Assembly: GCA_030706605.1 (NCBI GenBank)
Contig: JAUZOE010000011.1
Location: 43,389-107,388, forward strand
Reading direction: 5' to 3'
DNA length: 64,000 nt
DNA from: Bacteroidota bacterium
Lineage (GTDB): Bacteria > Bacteroidota > Bacteroidia > Chitinophagales > Chitinophagaceae
The notes below the pieces were generated by a model. The model worked only from the letters and a program-made list of their open reading frames with translations, was not told the DNA's origin and ran no database searches. The position numbers were made by a program, and so were the translations under genes. This document shows positions 54,762 to 64,000 of this stretch, one piece after another. How positions within the stretch are numbered: the stretch's first letter is position 1; each line of letters starts with the position of its first letter.

Positions 54762-55805
54762 TCAATTAAACACTACATCAATTTTTCCGCCACCGGCATC
54801 TATCACTACCGGTATTCCTCCGCCATTTACGGTTCCGTTTATTTCCTCTTTGGAGGTCTTTCCATTAAAGTTTTCAAGGTTTTGTGTTGAAATTTTCATG
54901 GCATTCAGTTTTAAATCCATACTGGTATTTTTAGGAATGGTAAGACTGACCTTCCCTGCTGAATTATGAATGGTAACATATTTTCCCGGATTTTGAATAG
55001 ATACATCAATATTTCCTCCACTGGTAGATGCTTTCAGGTTGCAGCTCAGTTTTTGCAATGAAACATTTCCGCCGGAAGTGCTTGCTGATAATTCGCCATC
55101 AATAACTTCGCCTTCAATATTTCCGCCGTTGGTAGAGGCGTTTATATTTCCTTTCAGGTTGCTTAGTTTGATAGAGCCGCCTGAAGTAGAAATATGAATA
55201 TGGCCTTTAGCGTTTTTTGCCAGGATATTGCCTCCGCTTGTACTAAGATCAAGTCCATCTTTACAATTGCGTACATAAATATTGCCACCCGAAGTTTTGC
55301 CTTTTATAGTTCCGCTTAGTTCTTCAAGACTAAGGTTGCCGCCGCTGGTTTTAAAGTCCTGGTTGCCTGAAATGCCTTTAAGAGCAATGTTGCCACCGCT
55401 TGTTTCTAATTTTGTAGATACTTTTTGATCTACAAAAATCTTAAATGAAAATCTTAATGCATGCTTCCAATTGGTGATTTCGTGCTTTGGCTTAGCCGTT
55501 ACTGTTAGATTTCCATTATTTACAGAAATGTCAAGATCATAATCTTCTACAATTTTGGTTTTGATTTCATCGTCTGAAAGAGAGTTGAGTGAATTGCCAT
55601 TTTGTGTAACGAAAACTTCCACCTTCGATTCGGACGGGCTGACTGCTGTAACACTTATGTTGCCGCCACTGGTTTTGGAAACAACACTATTGATTGTTGC
55701 TCCCGAAAAGGATTGGGTCAAATACGGCTTTTTTTCAAATTTATTTTGCGCATTTACTATCATAAAAGTAGCCGTAAACAGCAATAGAATTAAATACTTT
55801 TTCAT
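54762..55805 (-). CDS. Exported beta-repeat protein, DUF4097 type, inside the permease array
   Basis: A 347-aa protein with a signal peptide (MKKYLILLLFTATFMIVNAQ). About nine copies of a TSGGN/TSGGS turn, each followed by two or three short strands, recur every 15-25 residues (for example LETSGGNIALKGISG, FKTSGGNLSLEELSG, LSTSGGNILAKNAKG, ISTSGGSIKLSNLKG). This is the regular right-handed beta-helix expected of DUF4097 proteins, whose function is unknown. It lies between permeases 10 and 11 in the same direction, with gaps (57 and 103 bases) like those between permeases. It is the only non-permease gene within block B and may be a periplasmic partner. Confidence 0.85.
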   Translation of the reverse strand: MKKYLILLLFTATFMIVNAQNKFEKKPYLTQSFSGATINSVVSKTSGGNISVTAVSPSESKVEVFVTQNGNSLNSLSDDEIKTKIVEDYDLDISVNNGNLTVTAKPKHEITNWKHALRFSFKIFVDQKVSTKLETSGGNIALKGISGNQDFKTSGGNLSLEELSGTIKGKTSGGNIYVRNCKDGLDLSTSGGNILAKNAKGHIHISTSGGSIKLSNLKGNINASTNGGNIEGEVIDGELSASTSGGNVSLQKLSCNLKASTSGGNIDVSIQNPGKYVTIHNSAGKVSLTIPKNTSMDLKLNAMKISTQNLENFNGKTSKEEINGTVNGGGIPVVIDAGGGKIDVVFN

Positions 55806-55908
55806 TTATATTATATTTTAATGGTTTTAAAATTATTTTTGATTATAAGTTCTCTTTTTTTTATTCTTTCCTAATTAGCATAGAAAATTTTTTTGTTTTA
55901 AATTAATG

Positions 55909-58320
55909 TCATTCACTTCTTAAACTATCCACCGGATTGGCAATCGCCGCCTTTATTGCCTGGAAACTAATCGTTAGTAGAGCAATTAATAGTGCGGTGA
56001 AGCCGGCGACTGCAAAAATCCACCACGAAATATTAATGCGATAAGCGAAACTTTCTAACCATTTGTTCATTCCCCACCATGCGATAGGAAACGCAATGAT
56101 GGACGCAATCAGCACGAGCTTTAAAAATTCTTTTGAAAGCATTTGCGCTACCTGGCTTACACTGGCGCCTAATACTTTTCTTATGCCAATCTCTTTAGTA
56201 CGTTGTTCAGACGTATAGGTTACTAATCCAAATAAACCAAGGCATGCAACGAAAATGGTAAGTACAGAAAAAATATTAAGTATGCTTCCGGTCTTTTGTT
56301 CTGCTGCATACGTCTTATTGAAAAGGTCATCCAAAAAACTATAACTGAATGCTTCTCCCGTATTGTAGCTATCCCAATCCTTTTTCATCGTAGCCAATAG
56401 TCCGGAAACGTCAGTTGTTTTGATTCGAAATATCAGTCCCCCCTCCGATGCAAGGCTCATGTACAAAGGACTTATCGCTTGATGTAATGACTTAAAGTTG
56501 AAATTCTTCACTACACCAATCACGTGAAAGGGAATGTTATTACCCCTATCACTATTTTGCCTGATCACAGTTTTTCCAATGGCACTTTCATCGTTCCAGC
56601 CGAATGCGCTTGCAGCAGTTTGGTTTAAAATAATTGCAGTAGAATCGGTTGCAAAATCCCTGGAAAAATTTCTGCCGCTGATGATTTTCATACCCATTGT
56701 TGGGATGTATTGTTCATCTATATGAAAATCCACTCCATCTACAATCAAATGATCATTACCCTGCGGGTAGGCCAGGGCGTTATTATAATTGGTTGGGCCA
56801 ACAGGTTTATAATATGACATGGTTGCATTCACTATCCTTGGATCCTGCAACATCTGATGTTCGAACGCTTTCTCATTATTGCCCAATGCATAAGAATCCG
56901 GAATTGTTATAAGCTGATCTTTGTTGAAACCAAGATCTTTGTTCTGCATAAACTTCATTTGCTTGTAGACTACAATAGTTCCGATGATCAATGCAACGGA
57001 AATAAAGAATTGAAACACCACGAGTCCGCTTCTTAGGCCAAAACTGTTATGGCTCGTGGTAAGCCTTCCTTTTAATACAACGATTGGTTTAAATGCGGAT
57101 AAATAAAATGCAGGATAGATGCCAGCAATGATACCGACGATCAAACCCATTCCCACAAAGGAAAGAATTGGTTTAACATCGAAACTGAGATGCTTGCCGG
57201 AGATTGCATTGAATGTAGGAAGAGCGAGTTTCACCATTACAAATGCAATGAGTAATGCAAATAATGTTATCAATACCGATTCAGATAAAAATTGCCTGAT
57301 GAGTTGAAACCTTCCGGAACCGGCAACTTTTCTTATCCCCACTTCCTTCGCTCTTTTAGAAGAGCCTGCCGTTGAAAGATTGATAAAATTGATGCAGGCA
57401 ACGACCAGCATAAAAAGAGCAACACAGGCAAATATGTAAACATAGGTCGCATTTCCTCCCGCTTCAAATTCATTAGATGTATCTGAATAAAGATGAATAG
57501 CAGTTAACGGTTGCAATGCAAAGCCTAGGCTGTTCCCTTTTGTTATAAATTGTTCCAGTGTTAAGCCCATTGCCTTTTCTATCTGGGGCCCCATATACTT
57601 TTTAACCATTGCAGGAAGACCCGCTTCGATTGTCTTCAGATCAGTGCCTGGTCTCAAAAGTAGATACGTATGAAAACCTCCTCCCATCCATGAATCAGAA
57701 TTGGCATCGGGCCTTCCTATCATGGAAGCAAAGATGCCAAAATGGAAATGAGAATTTGCGGGAACATCTTTAATGACACCGGTCACCTTATAAGGATGGG
57801 TAACATTTGTTAATTGAATGGTTTTACCCATTGCATTGTCGTTCCCAAAATATTTTTTGGCAGTGGTTTGTGTAATTACTACCGTGTTGGGTTGGGCCAG
57901 GGCAGTTTTTGCATCGCCTTTGATCATTGGCAGCGTAAAAATGTTGAAGAAGTTGGGATCTACATAAGCAAACCGGTCGTCCTTAAACTCTTTGTCTCTA
58001 TATACGACCTGTGGAGTACCATCATCCAAAATTCTTGTTGCATCCTGCACTTGCGGAAAATCTCTTTTCATTGTTGCCGCCACCGGCGCCATCGAAACAC
58101 TTTCATTTATTTTTCCACCACTAATATTGGCCTGGAAAATAACTCTGGCAATATTACCTGCATTCTTATTGAATTTGTCATAGCTCAATTCATCCTGCAC
58201 ATATAGCATAATGATAAAGCAGGTTGCAATTCCAATTGACAAGCCAAGAATGTTGATAAAGGAAAAAAGTTTATTCTTTCGAATATTTCTCCAAGCTGTT
58301 TTTAAATAATTTTTAAACAT
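55909..58320 (-). CDS. MacB/FtsX-type ABC permease 11 (block B)
   Basis: An 803-aa permease starting MFKNYLKTAWRNIRKNKLFS. The coupling regions are TAGSSKRAKEVGIRKVAGSGRFQL and EQRTKEIGIRKVLGAS. The second periplasmic domain has ILNQTAASAFGW (NQTA for NETA), GVVKNFNFKSLHQAISPLYM (VKNF for VKDF) and DEQYIPTMGMKIISGRNFSRDF. It is closest to permease 10, on the other side of the DUF4097-type gene. It ends in NPVDSLRSE, a tail shared with permease 13. Confidence 0.93.
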   Translation of the reverse strand: MFKNYLKTAWRNIRKNKLFSFINILGLSIGIATCFIIMLYVQDELSYDKFNKNAGNIARVIFQANISGGKINESVSMAPVAATMKRDFPQVQDATRILDDGTPQVVYRDKEFKDDRFAYVDPNFFNIFTLPMIKGDAKTALAQPNTVVITQTTAKKYFGNDNAMGKTIQLTNVTHPYKVTGVIKDVPANSHFHFGIFASMIGRPDANSDSWMGGGFHTYLLLRPGTDLKTIEAGLPAMVKKYMGPQIEKAMGLTLEQFITKGNSLGFALQPLTAIHLYSDTSNEFEAGGNATYVYIFACVALFMLVVACINFINLSTAGSSKRAKEVGIRKVAGSGRFQLIRQFLSESVLITLFALLIAFVMVKLALPTFNAISGKHLSFDVKPILSFVGMGLIVGIIAGIYPAFYLSAFKPIVVLKGRLTTSHNSFGLRSGLVVFQFFISVALIIGTIVVYKQMKFMQNKDLGFNKDQLITIPDSYALGNNEKAFEHQMLQDPRIVNATMSYYKPVGPTNYNNALAYPQGNDHLIVDGVDFHIDEQYIPTMGMKIISGRNFSRDFATDSTAIILNQTAASAFGWNDESAIGKTVIRQNSDRGNNIPFHVIGVVKNFNFKSLHQAISPLYMSLASEGGLIFRIKTTDVSGLLATMKKDWDSYNTGEAFSYSFLDDLFNKTYAAEQKTGSILNIFSVLTIFVACLGLFGLVTYTSEQRTKEIGIRKVLGASVSQVAQMLSKEFLKLVLIASIIAFPIAWWGMNKWLESFAYRINISWWIFAVAGFTALLIALLTISFQAIKAAIANPVDSLRSE

Positions 58321-58369
58321 AATATTAATTTAGAATTATGAGTTATTGGCTGGTAGCTAATAACTATTC

Positions 58370-60805
58370 TCATTCACTTCTCAAACTCTCCACGGGGTTA
58401 CTCTTTGCAATTTTAAAAGTCTGTGGCACAATTGCCAGCAGGCCAAGTACCAGTAAAATAAATGATCCGAATAATAAGGTCCAGACAGTCAATTTATCCC
58501 GGACAACCATAAAATTCAACCAATAATTATTTAATAAAAAAGCGAGTGGAGCTGCTATTATAATGGCAAGACCCAGCATCATTAAAAATTCTTTGGAAAG
58601 CATAAAATTCAAATTCCATTCACTGGCGCCAAGAACTTTCCTGATGCCTATCTCTTTGGTGCGGCGTTCCGTAGTGTAAATTGCCATTCCTAACAACCCC
58701 AGGCACGCTATCGTCACTGCCAAAAAAGCGAGAAAGCTTATGACAGAAACCAAATCAAAGATGCCTTTATTCGTATTGGCTAAAGCCTGATTGTAGAATT
58801 CATATTGCATGGGGTGAACCGGATCAATAGATTTCCATTTATTGGTGAGTTTCTTCATCACCGAAGAAATGTCTCCTGCTTCAAGTTTTACGGAAGCATA
58901 TCGCAAAGCAGCAGGGTTTTTGTGCAGCACTAACGGCCCCGTGGTTCTGCCTTGGAACAATAAAAAAAAGGTAAAATCTTTTATTACACCCGCTACCCGC
59001 ACATTTTTTCCACGAAGCATATAGTTTTGGCCAACAATATCACGCGGTTGTGGGAAACCAAATTGCTTTGCAGCCGCTTCATTTACCAAAATAGTTCCTG
59101 ATGTGGTATCATTACCCTTTGAAATGTTACTTCCATACAAAAGAGGAATCTCCATCACATTTATGAAATCCGGATCAACAGAAAGGTCAATGGCATTAAG
59201 CGATGTGTCTTTGCCTGGTACCTGCAACGAAAGCCCATCATTACGGCCAGTGGAAGGAAGATAGGCGCAGCCAGATACTTCTTTCACGCCCGGTACATTT
59301 TTGAAAGCGTTTTTTACTAACTGAAAATCGCTGCCTTGCAAATTTATATTGACGACGTTTTTAGGATTGAATCCATAATCAAATTGCATGTAATACTTAA
59401 ACTGGTTATAGATAACTATTGAAGTGATAATAAATATGAGCGAAATCGCAAACTGGCTTACAGTCAGTACTCTGCGCAGACCCCATTTTCCTAGATGTGG
59501 GCTGCCTGATTTTTTTATCATTACAAGCGGGAGGGCTTTCGAAAATTTTAAAGCGGGATAAATGCCGGAAATAAAACTTATCAACAAGCTAAATATCACA
59601 AAAGCTAAGTACACATAAACATTGAAATGTAAATCAAATTTCAAATACTTATTGATCCACAAGTGTAAAAAAGCATTTTTAAGAAAAAGTAAAAAGCAAT
59701 TAGCGAGCAATAAAGAAAGGAATACTGTGAGCATTGTCTCGCACAAAAACTGTATGATCAGATCTTTCCTGTAAGCACCTATTACTTTACGCAAACCGAT
59801 TTCACCCGATCTGGTAACACTCCGGGCAACAGACAGGCTTGTATAATTTAAGCAGGAAGTTAGCAATATTACCAAGACAAGACCTCCAAGAATATAATAA
59901 ACAAACAGCGGGAGTGTGTTAGTAGGTGAGTTATTGACAACGGGGCCGGGATTAATTTTTGTTAGCGGCTGGAAGGTTAATTTTGATTTTTTTATTTGTG
60001 AATTTTTACTGTCTTTAAAATGCTGCTGCGTAATTTGATTGAGCGCTTGTTTAAGATTTTTTTCATGGGCGGTCTTTCTTAAAAGAACATAAGCAAAAGT
60101 CCCGCCATCATTGCTCCAATCGTCGGAAAGATTTTCAATCTTTTTTTGAGCATACAATTGGTTAAGCGTAGACGCTGACATAATGCCGTCAAATTGCAAG
60201 TGCGATTTATAACCATGATCGGCAAATACGCCTGTTACTGTAAACAAACCCCAATCAACGGGTTTTGTGCCTTCGTCGGTCCATTCATTCAGGCTCCGGT
60301 CAGAAAAATTAATGGTTTTACCGACTGCATCCTGCTTGCCAAATAATTGCTCGGCTGTCTTGTGTGAAATCACTATCGACCCGGGCTTCTCTAATGCAGT
60401 CGCTGCATTACCGGCTTCAAGATCATAGCTAAAAACTTTAAAAAACGAGGGAGTTGAAAAATATCCCTTTATTTCAGCATATTTCAGGTTATAAACGGCA
60501 TCGCCTCCAAAACCTCTTCTCAGGAATACAGCATCTTCAACAGATGGAAAATCCGATTTTAATGTATTTGCTACAGGAAATGGTATCGTAGCTCTTAACC
60601 TGGTTTGATTTAAAGGCGTAGTCGCAATCCTGTAAATTCTGTCTCTGTTTTTTTGGAATTTATCATAAGATAGCTGGTCAGAGAGCATTAAGATCATCAG
60701 CATACAAACAGACATGGCAACCGCCAGGCCGAATATATTGATAAAAGATAATGCCTTATACTTAGTAAGATTTCGCCATGCGGTTTTAAAATAATTTTTT
60801 ATCAT
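58370..60805 (-). CDS. MacB/FtsX-type ABC permease 12 (block B, divergent member)
   Basis: At 811 aa it is the outlier of the array. The first coupling region is VARSVTRSGEIGLRKVIGAYRKDL, with SGE in place of AKE. The second is ERRTKEIGIRKVLGASEWNLNFML. The second periplasmic domain keeps LVNEAAAKQFGF and GVIKDFTFFLLFQ, but lacks the SLH-type continuation. The final segment is VPQTFKIAKSNPVESLRSE, where the others have FQAIKAA-x-ANPV. The conserved CINF before the first coupling region is CLNY. It fits none of the subfamilies seen among the others. Confidence 0.92.
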   Translation of the reverse strand: MIKNYFKTAWRNLTKYKALSFINIFGLAVAMSVCMLMILMLSDQLSYDKFQKNRDRIYRIATTPLNQTRLRATIPFPVANTLKSDFPSVEDAVFLRRGFGGDAVYNLKYAEIKGYFSTPSFFKVFSYDLEAGNAATALEKPGSIVISHKTAEQLFGKQDAVGKTINFSDRSLNEWTDEGTKPVDWGLFTVTGVFADHGYKSHLQFDGIMSASTLNQLYAQKKIENLSDDWSNDGGTFAYVLLRKTAHEKNLKQALNQITQQHFKDSKNSQIKKSKLTFQPLTKINPGPVVNNSPTNTLPLFVYYILGGLVLVILLTSCLNYTSLSVARSVTRSGEIGLRKVIGAYRKDLIIQFLCETMLTVFLSLLLANCFLLFLKNAFLHLWINKYLKFDLHFNVYVYLAFVIFSLLISFISGIYPALKFSKALPLVMIKKSGSPHLGKWGLRRVLTVSQFAISLIFIITSIVIYNQFKYYMQFDYGFNPKNVVNINLQGSDFQLVKNAFKNVPGVKEVSGCAYLPSTGRNDGLSLQVPGKDTSLNAIDLSVDPDFINVMEIPLLYGSNISKGNDTTSGTILVNEAAAKQFGFPQPRDIVGQNYMLRGKNVRVAGVIKDFTFFLLFQGRTTGPLVLHKNPAALRYASVKLEAGDISSVMKKLTNKWKSIDPVHPMQYEFYNQALANTNKGIFDLVSVISFLAFLAVTIACLGLLGMAIYTTERRTKEIGIRKVLGASEWNLNFMLSKEFLMMLGLAIIIAAPLAFLLNNYWLNFMVVRDKLTVWTLLFGSFILLVLGLLAIVPQTFKIAKSNPVESLRSE

Positions 60806-60859
60806 AATTTAAATTTTAAGTCCGTACTTGTGCCTTCATTTTTAAAATATTATCCCTTA

Positions 60860-63247
60860 TTACTCGCTTCTCAAACTATCCACCGGATTAGCTACCGCTG
60901 CTTTTATCGCCTGAAAACTTATAGTTATTAATGCAATGATAATCGCAGTAACTCCTGCGGCTAAAAATATCCACCAACTAATGTGAATCCGGTAGGCAAA
61001 ATTTTGCAACCATTTGTTCATCGCCCACCAGGCAACAGGTATTGCGATAAGCATAGATAATAACACAAGCTGTAATAATCCACTGGTCAGGGTGGCAACC
61101 AGGCTTTGTACACTCGCACCCAGCACTTTTCGTATCCCGATTTCTTTTACACGCTGCTTCGTGCTAAAAATTATAAGGCCAAACAATCCGAGGCATGCTA
61201 TGCAAATGGCAAGTATGGTGAATGCAAGCAGTACTTCTCCCTGCTTTTCTTCTGTAACATATTGGGCAGCAAAATTCTTGTCCAGAAAATGATATTCAAA
61301 GGGAGACTCTTGGTCAAATTTTCTGAAAGTTTGTTGCAGGAATTGCAGCGTTTGCGGAATATTATGAGCGCTTACACGCACATACATATTGTCTCTTTCA
61401 TTTGCAGATTTTGGCATTTGCAGGATCATTGGATCTATCTTATGTTGCAGAGAGTAGATATGAAAATTCCTGGCAACGCCAATAATAGTTGAATAAATTA
61501 CTTTACCCGTGGAATTGTCAAGGCCGGTTTGAATGCGTTTATTCACACCGTTTGTCCATCCCTGTTTTTTTAAAAATGCTTCATTTACGATTACTTTGTC
61601 GCTGTCTGCAGTCGCATTAAAGTTGCGTCCTTCCATCATTTTTATCTGCATAGCAGGAATGAAATTTTCATCTATAGTCAGGGCATAGGCTAAATTGCTA
61701 TGCGGATCCAGGACCCCGTTTTTTTCAATACTGTAATCCATCATGCCGATATCATTATTGCCAATCGGATTACCGGCTGAGGCTACAGCTTCTACCTGGG
61801 GATTTTGCAATAAAACAGAACGAAATGCAGCAACCTGTTTTCTCAATGGCCTGGAATCAAGGTGAAATGTAAGTACCTGCTTTTTATTAAAACCAAGATT
61901 TTTCTGCGATACAAAATGAAGCTGGCTGTAAATAATTATTGAAGCAGTAATCATAACTATTGTAACTGTAAACTGGAAAACAATCAGCGATTTACGAAAC
62001 AATATTTGCGTACCGTGTTCGCCCACCTGGTTTTTTAAAGCAGCAATGATTTTAAATCGGGATAAAAATAGAGCAGAATACAATCCGCCAATAAGGCTGC
62101 CAAGGATTGAAAAAATGAGCAAACAGGCAACACTGGTTACCCCTCCAAAATACCAGGGCGATAAATGCTTGCGGGTAAGATCATTGAATAAAGGCATTAT
62201 CAACGTAACAAGAAAGATACTTAAAATGGTTGCAATAAGAATAACTACTAACGATTCTGTAAGAAACAAAGAAACAAGATGCCTGCGGGTGGATCCGATG
62301 ATCTTCCTTACTGCAACTTCACGCAGACGTACTGCAGCTCTGGCAGTGTTAATATTTGTATAATTGATAAAAGCAATAACCAGGATAAGTAAACCTACAA
62401 GGGAGAGCATGTATAAATAATTGATATTAAGGTTTTCTCCCAATTCATAACTTAGGTGAGAATATAAATGGATAGAAGTCAGCGGTTGCAATTCTATGGA
62501 GTAAGCAATATCCAAGCCGTTGGACGTAAAATGTTTTTTTATAAAAGCAGGCATCTTTGCACGAAGGTTTTTTACATCCGCATTTTTCTTAAGAAGCACG
62601 TATGTGTAGGTGTTGAAATTTCCCCAATTGCCGGTATAACTGGCAGGCATGGCCCGCAGGGCATGGAAAGCAAAATGAGAATTTTCCGGTACATCCTGCA
62701 TAACACCGGTAACCAGGTTAGGCGAATTATTATCAAAATATATTGTTTTATTTATGGCGTCTGAGGGGTTTGCAAATAGCTTATCGGATAGCGATTTAGT
62801 AATCACAACAGAGCCTGGTTTTGCCAGCGGATTTGCCGGATTCCCTGCCAGGAAATGATAAGTAAACAGCTTAAAAAAAGTTGAGTCTGTAAAATAAACC
62901 GCATCTTCTTTAAAATGTTTTTCATTATAGCTCAGGATGCCGCCGCCTTCGGGATTAATACGGACAGTTTGTTCTACTTCCGGAAATTCATCTTTCATGG
63001 CTTTGGCTGTGAGGGCAGAAGTTCCCGTAACATCAAATTTATCTGCCTCCCAGTTTCCATGAGATGCAAGGCGATAAATACGGTCGGCATTTTCATGATA
63101 CCTGTCATAGCTGAGTTCCTGCCCGATAAAAAGTGCGATAAACCAAAATGCAGCAAGACTAAGCGCAAGGCCTGCAATATTTATGAAAGAAAATGATTTA
63201 TTCTTAACTAAGTTTCGCAATGCGATTTTGAAGTAATTTTTTATCAT
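60860..63247 (-). CDS. MacB/FtsX-type ABC permease 13 (block B)
   Basis: A 795-aa permease starting MIKNYFKIALRNLVKNKSFS. The coupling regions are TARAAVRLREVAVRKIIGSTRRHL and KQRVKEIGIRKVLGAS. The first has REVAVRK where the other members have (A)KEVG-x-RK. The second periplasmic domain has IVNEAFLKKQGW, GVARNFHIYSLQHKIDPMIL and DENFIPAMQIKMMEGRNF, aligning with permeases 10 and 11. It ends NPVDSLRSE. Forty-seven bases separate it from permease 14. Confidence 0.93.
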   Translation of the reverse strand: MIKNYFKIALRNLVKNKSFSFINIAGLALSLAAFWFIALFIGQELSYDRYHENADRIYRLASHGNWEADKFDVTGTSALTAKAMKDEFPEVEQTVRINPEGGGILSYNEKHFKEDAVYFTDSTFFKLFTYHFLAGNPANPLAKPGSVVITKSLSDKLFANPSDAINKTIYFDNNSPNLVTGVMQDVPENSHFAFHALRAMPASYTGNWGNFNTYTYVLLKKNADVKNLRAKMPAFIKKHFTSNGLDIAYSIELQPLTSIHLYSHLSYELGENLNINYLYMLSLVGLLILVIAFINYTNINTARAAVRLREVAVRKIIGSTRRHLVSLFLTESLVVILIATILSIFLVTLIMPLFNDLTRKHLSPWYFGGVTSVACLLIFSILGSLIGGLYSALFLSRFKIIAALKNQVGEHGTQILFRKSLIVFQFTVTIVMITASIIIYSQLHFVSQKNLGFNKKQVLTFHLDSRPLRKQVAAFRSVLLQNPQVEAVASAGNPIGNNDIGMMDYSIEKNGVLDPHSNLAYALTIDENFIPAMQIKMMEGRNFNATADSDKVIVNEAFLKKQGWTNGVNKRIQTGLDNSTGKVIYSTIIGVARNFHIYSLQHKIDPMILQMPKSANERDNMYVRVSAHNIPQTLQFLQQTFRKFDQESPFEYHFLDKNFAAQYVTEEKQGEVLLAFTILAICIACLGLFGLIIFSTKQRVKEIGIRKVLGASVQSLVATLTSGLLQLVLLSMLIAIPVAWWAMNKWLQNFAYRIHISWWIFLAAGVTAIIIALITISFQAIKAAVANPVDSLRSE

Positions 63248-63294
63248 TGTCTGAACTAAGATTTATTTGATTAAATGATTTTAGGATAAATTCC

Positions 63295-64000
63295 CTATTC
63301 CGTTCTCAAACTCTTTACCGGGTTTGCTAACGCTGCTTTTATTGCCTGGAAGCTTACGGTAAGTAACGTTATAACCAATGCGCCAAAACCTGATGCAACT
63401 AATATCCATACTGGTATAGATGTCCGGTAATCGTATTGCTGCAGCCAATTATTCAAATAATACCATGCTATCGGTATGGCAATAAAGCATGAAATAATAA
63501 CCAGCAACGCAAACTCTTTCGAAAGCATTTTCCATAAATTAAATACTGACGCGCCTAACACTTTGCGAACACCAATTTCTTTCTTACGCTGCTCTGCCAC
63601 AAACGATGCAAGACCAAATAAACCAAGGCATGAAATAAAGATGGCAAGAATGGTGAATAATGTGGCAAGATCGCCGATCCTTTCCTCGGCATCAAATTTC
63701 CTTGCATAATCTTCATCAATAAATGTATAATTAAAAGGCAGGCCGGGATTGTATTTTTTGAACGCTGCTTCTATTTTTGCCAACGCATCTTTTACCGGCA
63801 CACCCTTCTTTATAGCAACGGTTACACTACCTATCCAGATATGGCTTGTCAAATAAATCATCGGCGTTATTGGACTATATGGAGATTCCTGGACGATGTC
63901 CTTTACTACGCCAATTACACGATAATTTTTGCCATCGTACTGTATATTCTGCCCTACAATATCTTTCTTCATGCCTATTTGTTTCACCGCTGATTCGTTC
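63295..64000 (-). CDS. MacB/FtsX-type ABC permease 14 (partial, cut by the window edge)
   Basis: The C-terminal third of a permease. The frame stays open to the edge, and the first complete codons read NESAVKQIG, the usual motif of the second periplasmic domain, so the gene continues beyond 64000. It has GVVKDIVQESPYSPITPMIY, then the final FtsX block with EQRKKEIGVRKVLGAS, and ends NPVKSLRTE. The array therefore extends further upstream, and the promoter of block B is outside this window unless there are internal ones. Confidence 0.93.
   Translation of the reverse strand, partial: NESAVKQIGMKKDIVGQNIQYDGKNYRVIGVVKDIVQESPYSPITPMIYLTSHIWIGSVTVAIKKGVPVKDALAKIEAAFKKYNPGLPFNYTFIDEDYARKFDAEERIGDLATLFTILAIFISCLGLFGLASFVAEQRKKEIGVRKVLGASVFNLWKMLSKEFALLVIISCFIAIPIAWYYLNNWLQQYDYRTSIPVWILVASGFGALVITLLTVSFQAIKAALANPVKSLRTE

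Noticed and set aside
1..64000. tRNA, rRNA, transposase or integrase genes
   Set aside because: I saw no cloverleaf-type sequence, no rRNA stretches and no protein with transposase or recombinase motifs, so mobile origin of the accessory segments rests only on the intergenic motifs.

Overview
The window looks like chromosome from a Bacteroidota bacterium, probably Chitinophagaceae. The evidence is its AT-rich sequence, the fused SecDF, Bacteroidota-type -7 elements (TAnnTTTG) in front of several genes, the OstA-like and LptD envelope genes, and long ABC permeases beginning MIKNYFK and ending NPVKSLRTE. The assignment rests on recognising protein families by eye; no 16S or other marker RNA is present.

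Layout. (1) 1-11.1 kb is ordinary chromosome: the tail of an unidentified gene, an aminotransferase, an MBL-fold hydrolase, small membrane proteins, secDF, an A-type Fe-S carrier, and a methylmalonyl-CoA mutase-type catalytic subunit without its own B12 domain. (2) 11.1-18.4 kb is an envelope-biogenesis group: LptD, an N-acetylmuramoyl-L-alanine amidase, an MlaD/MCE protein and an OstA-like protein. (3) 18.9-30.7 kb, read right to left, is permease block A: four large MacB/FtsX-type permeases, one LolD/MacB-type ATPase and a TolC-family gene interrupted by an in-frame TAA. A short relic of another permease tail lies upstream of it. (4) 31.1-34.8 kb is a divergent operon: an ABC ATPase, two tandemly duplicated 264-aa membrane proteins, a YtrA-type GntR regulator and an anchored beta-rich protein. 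A near-palindromic operator candidate sits directly after its promoter. (5) 35.0-37.4 kb holds two small gene pairs flanked by a shared intergenic motif: a YozG-like HTH regulator with a DUF2975 protein, and a SLATT-like 2TM protein with a cupin-like protein. (6) 37.8-39.2 kb is a lipoprotein with duplicated spondin-like domains. (7) 39.7-64 kb is permease block B: nine complete permeases and one cut by the window edge, all on the minus strand, with one DUF4097-type beta-repeat protein between them.

The dominant feature is therefore 14 paralogous permeases of about 790-820 aa, 13 of them complete, with only one matching ATPase and no periplasmic adaptor in view. Their second periplasmic domains fall into subfamilies that are interleaved along the DNA, so this is not a recent simple amplification. 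Block A has the parts expected of a MacB-type export or envelope-stress system, but its TolC partner is broken in this sequence. Other loci of interest are the SLATT/cupin-like pair, a possible two-gene conflict system, and the self-contained YtrA-type operon.
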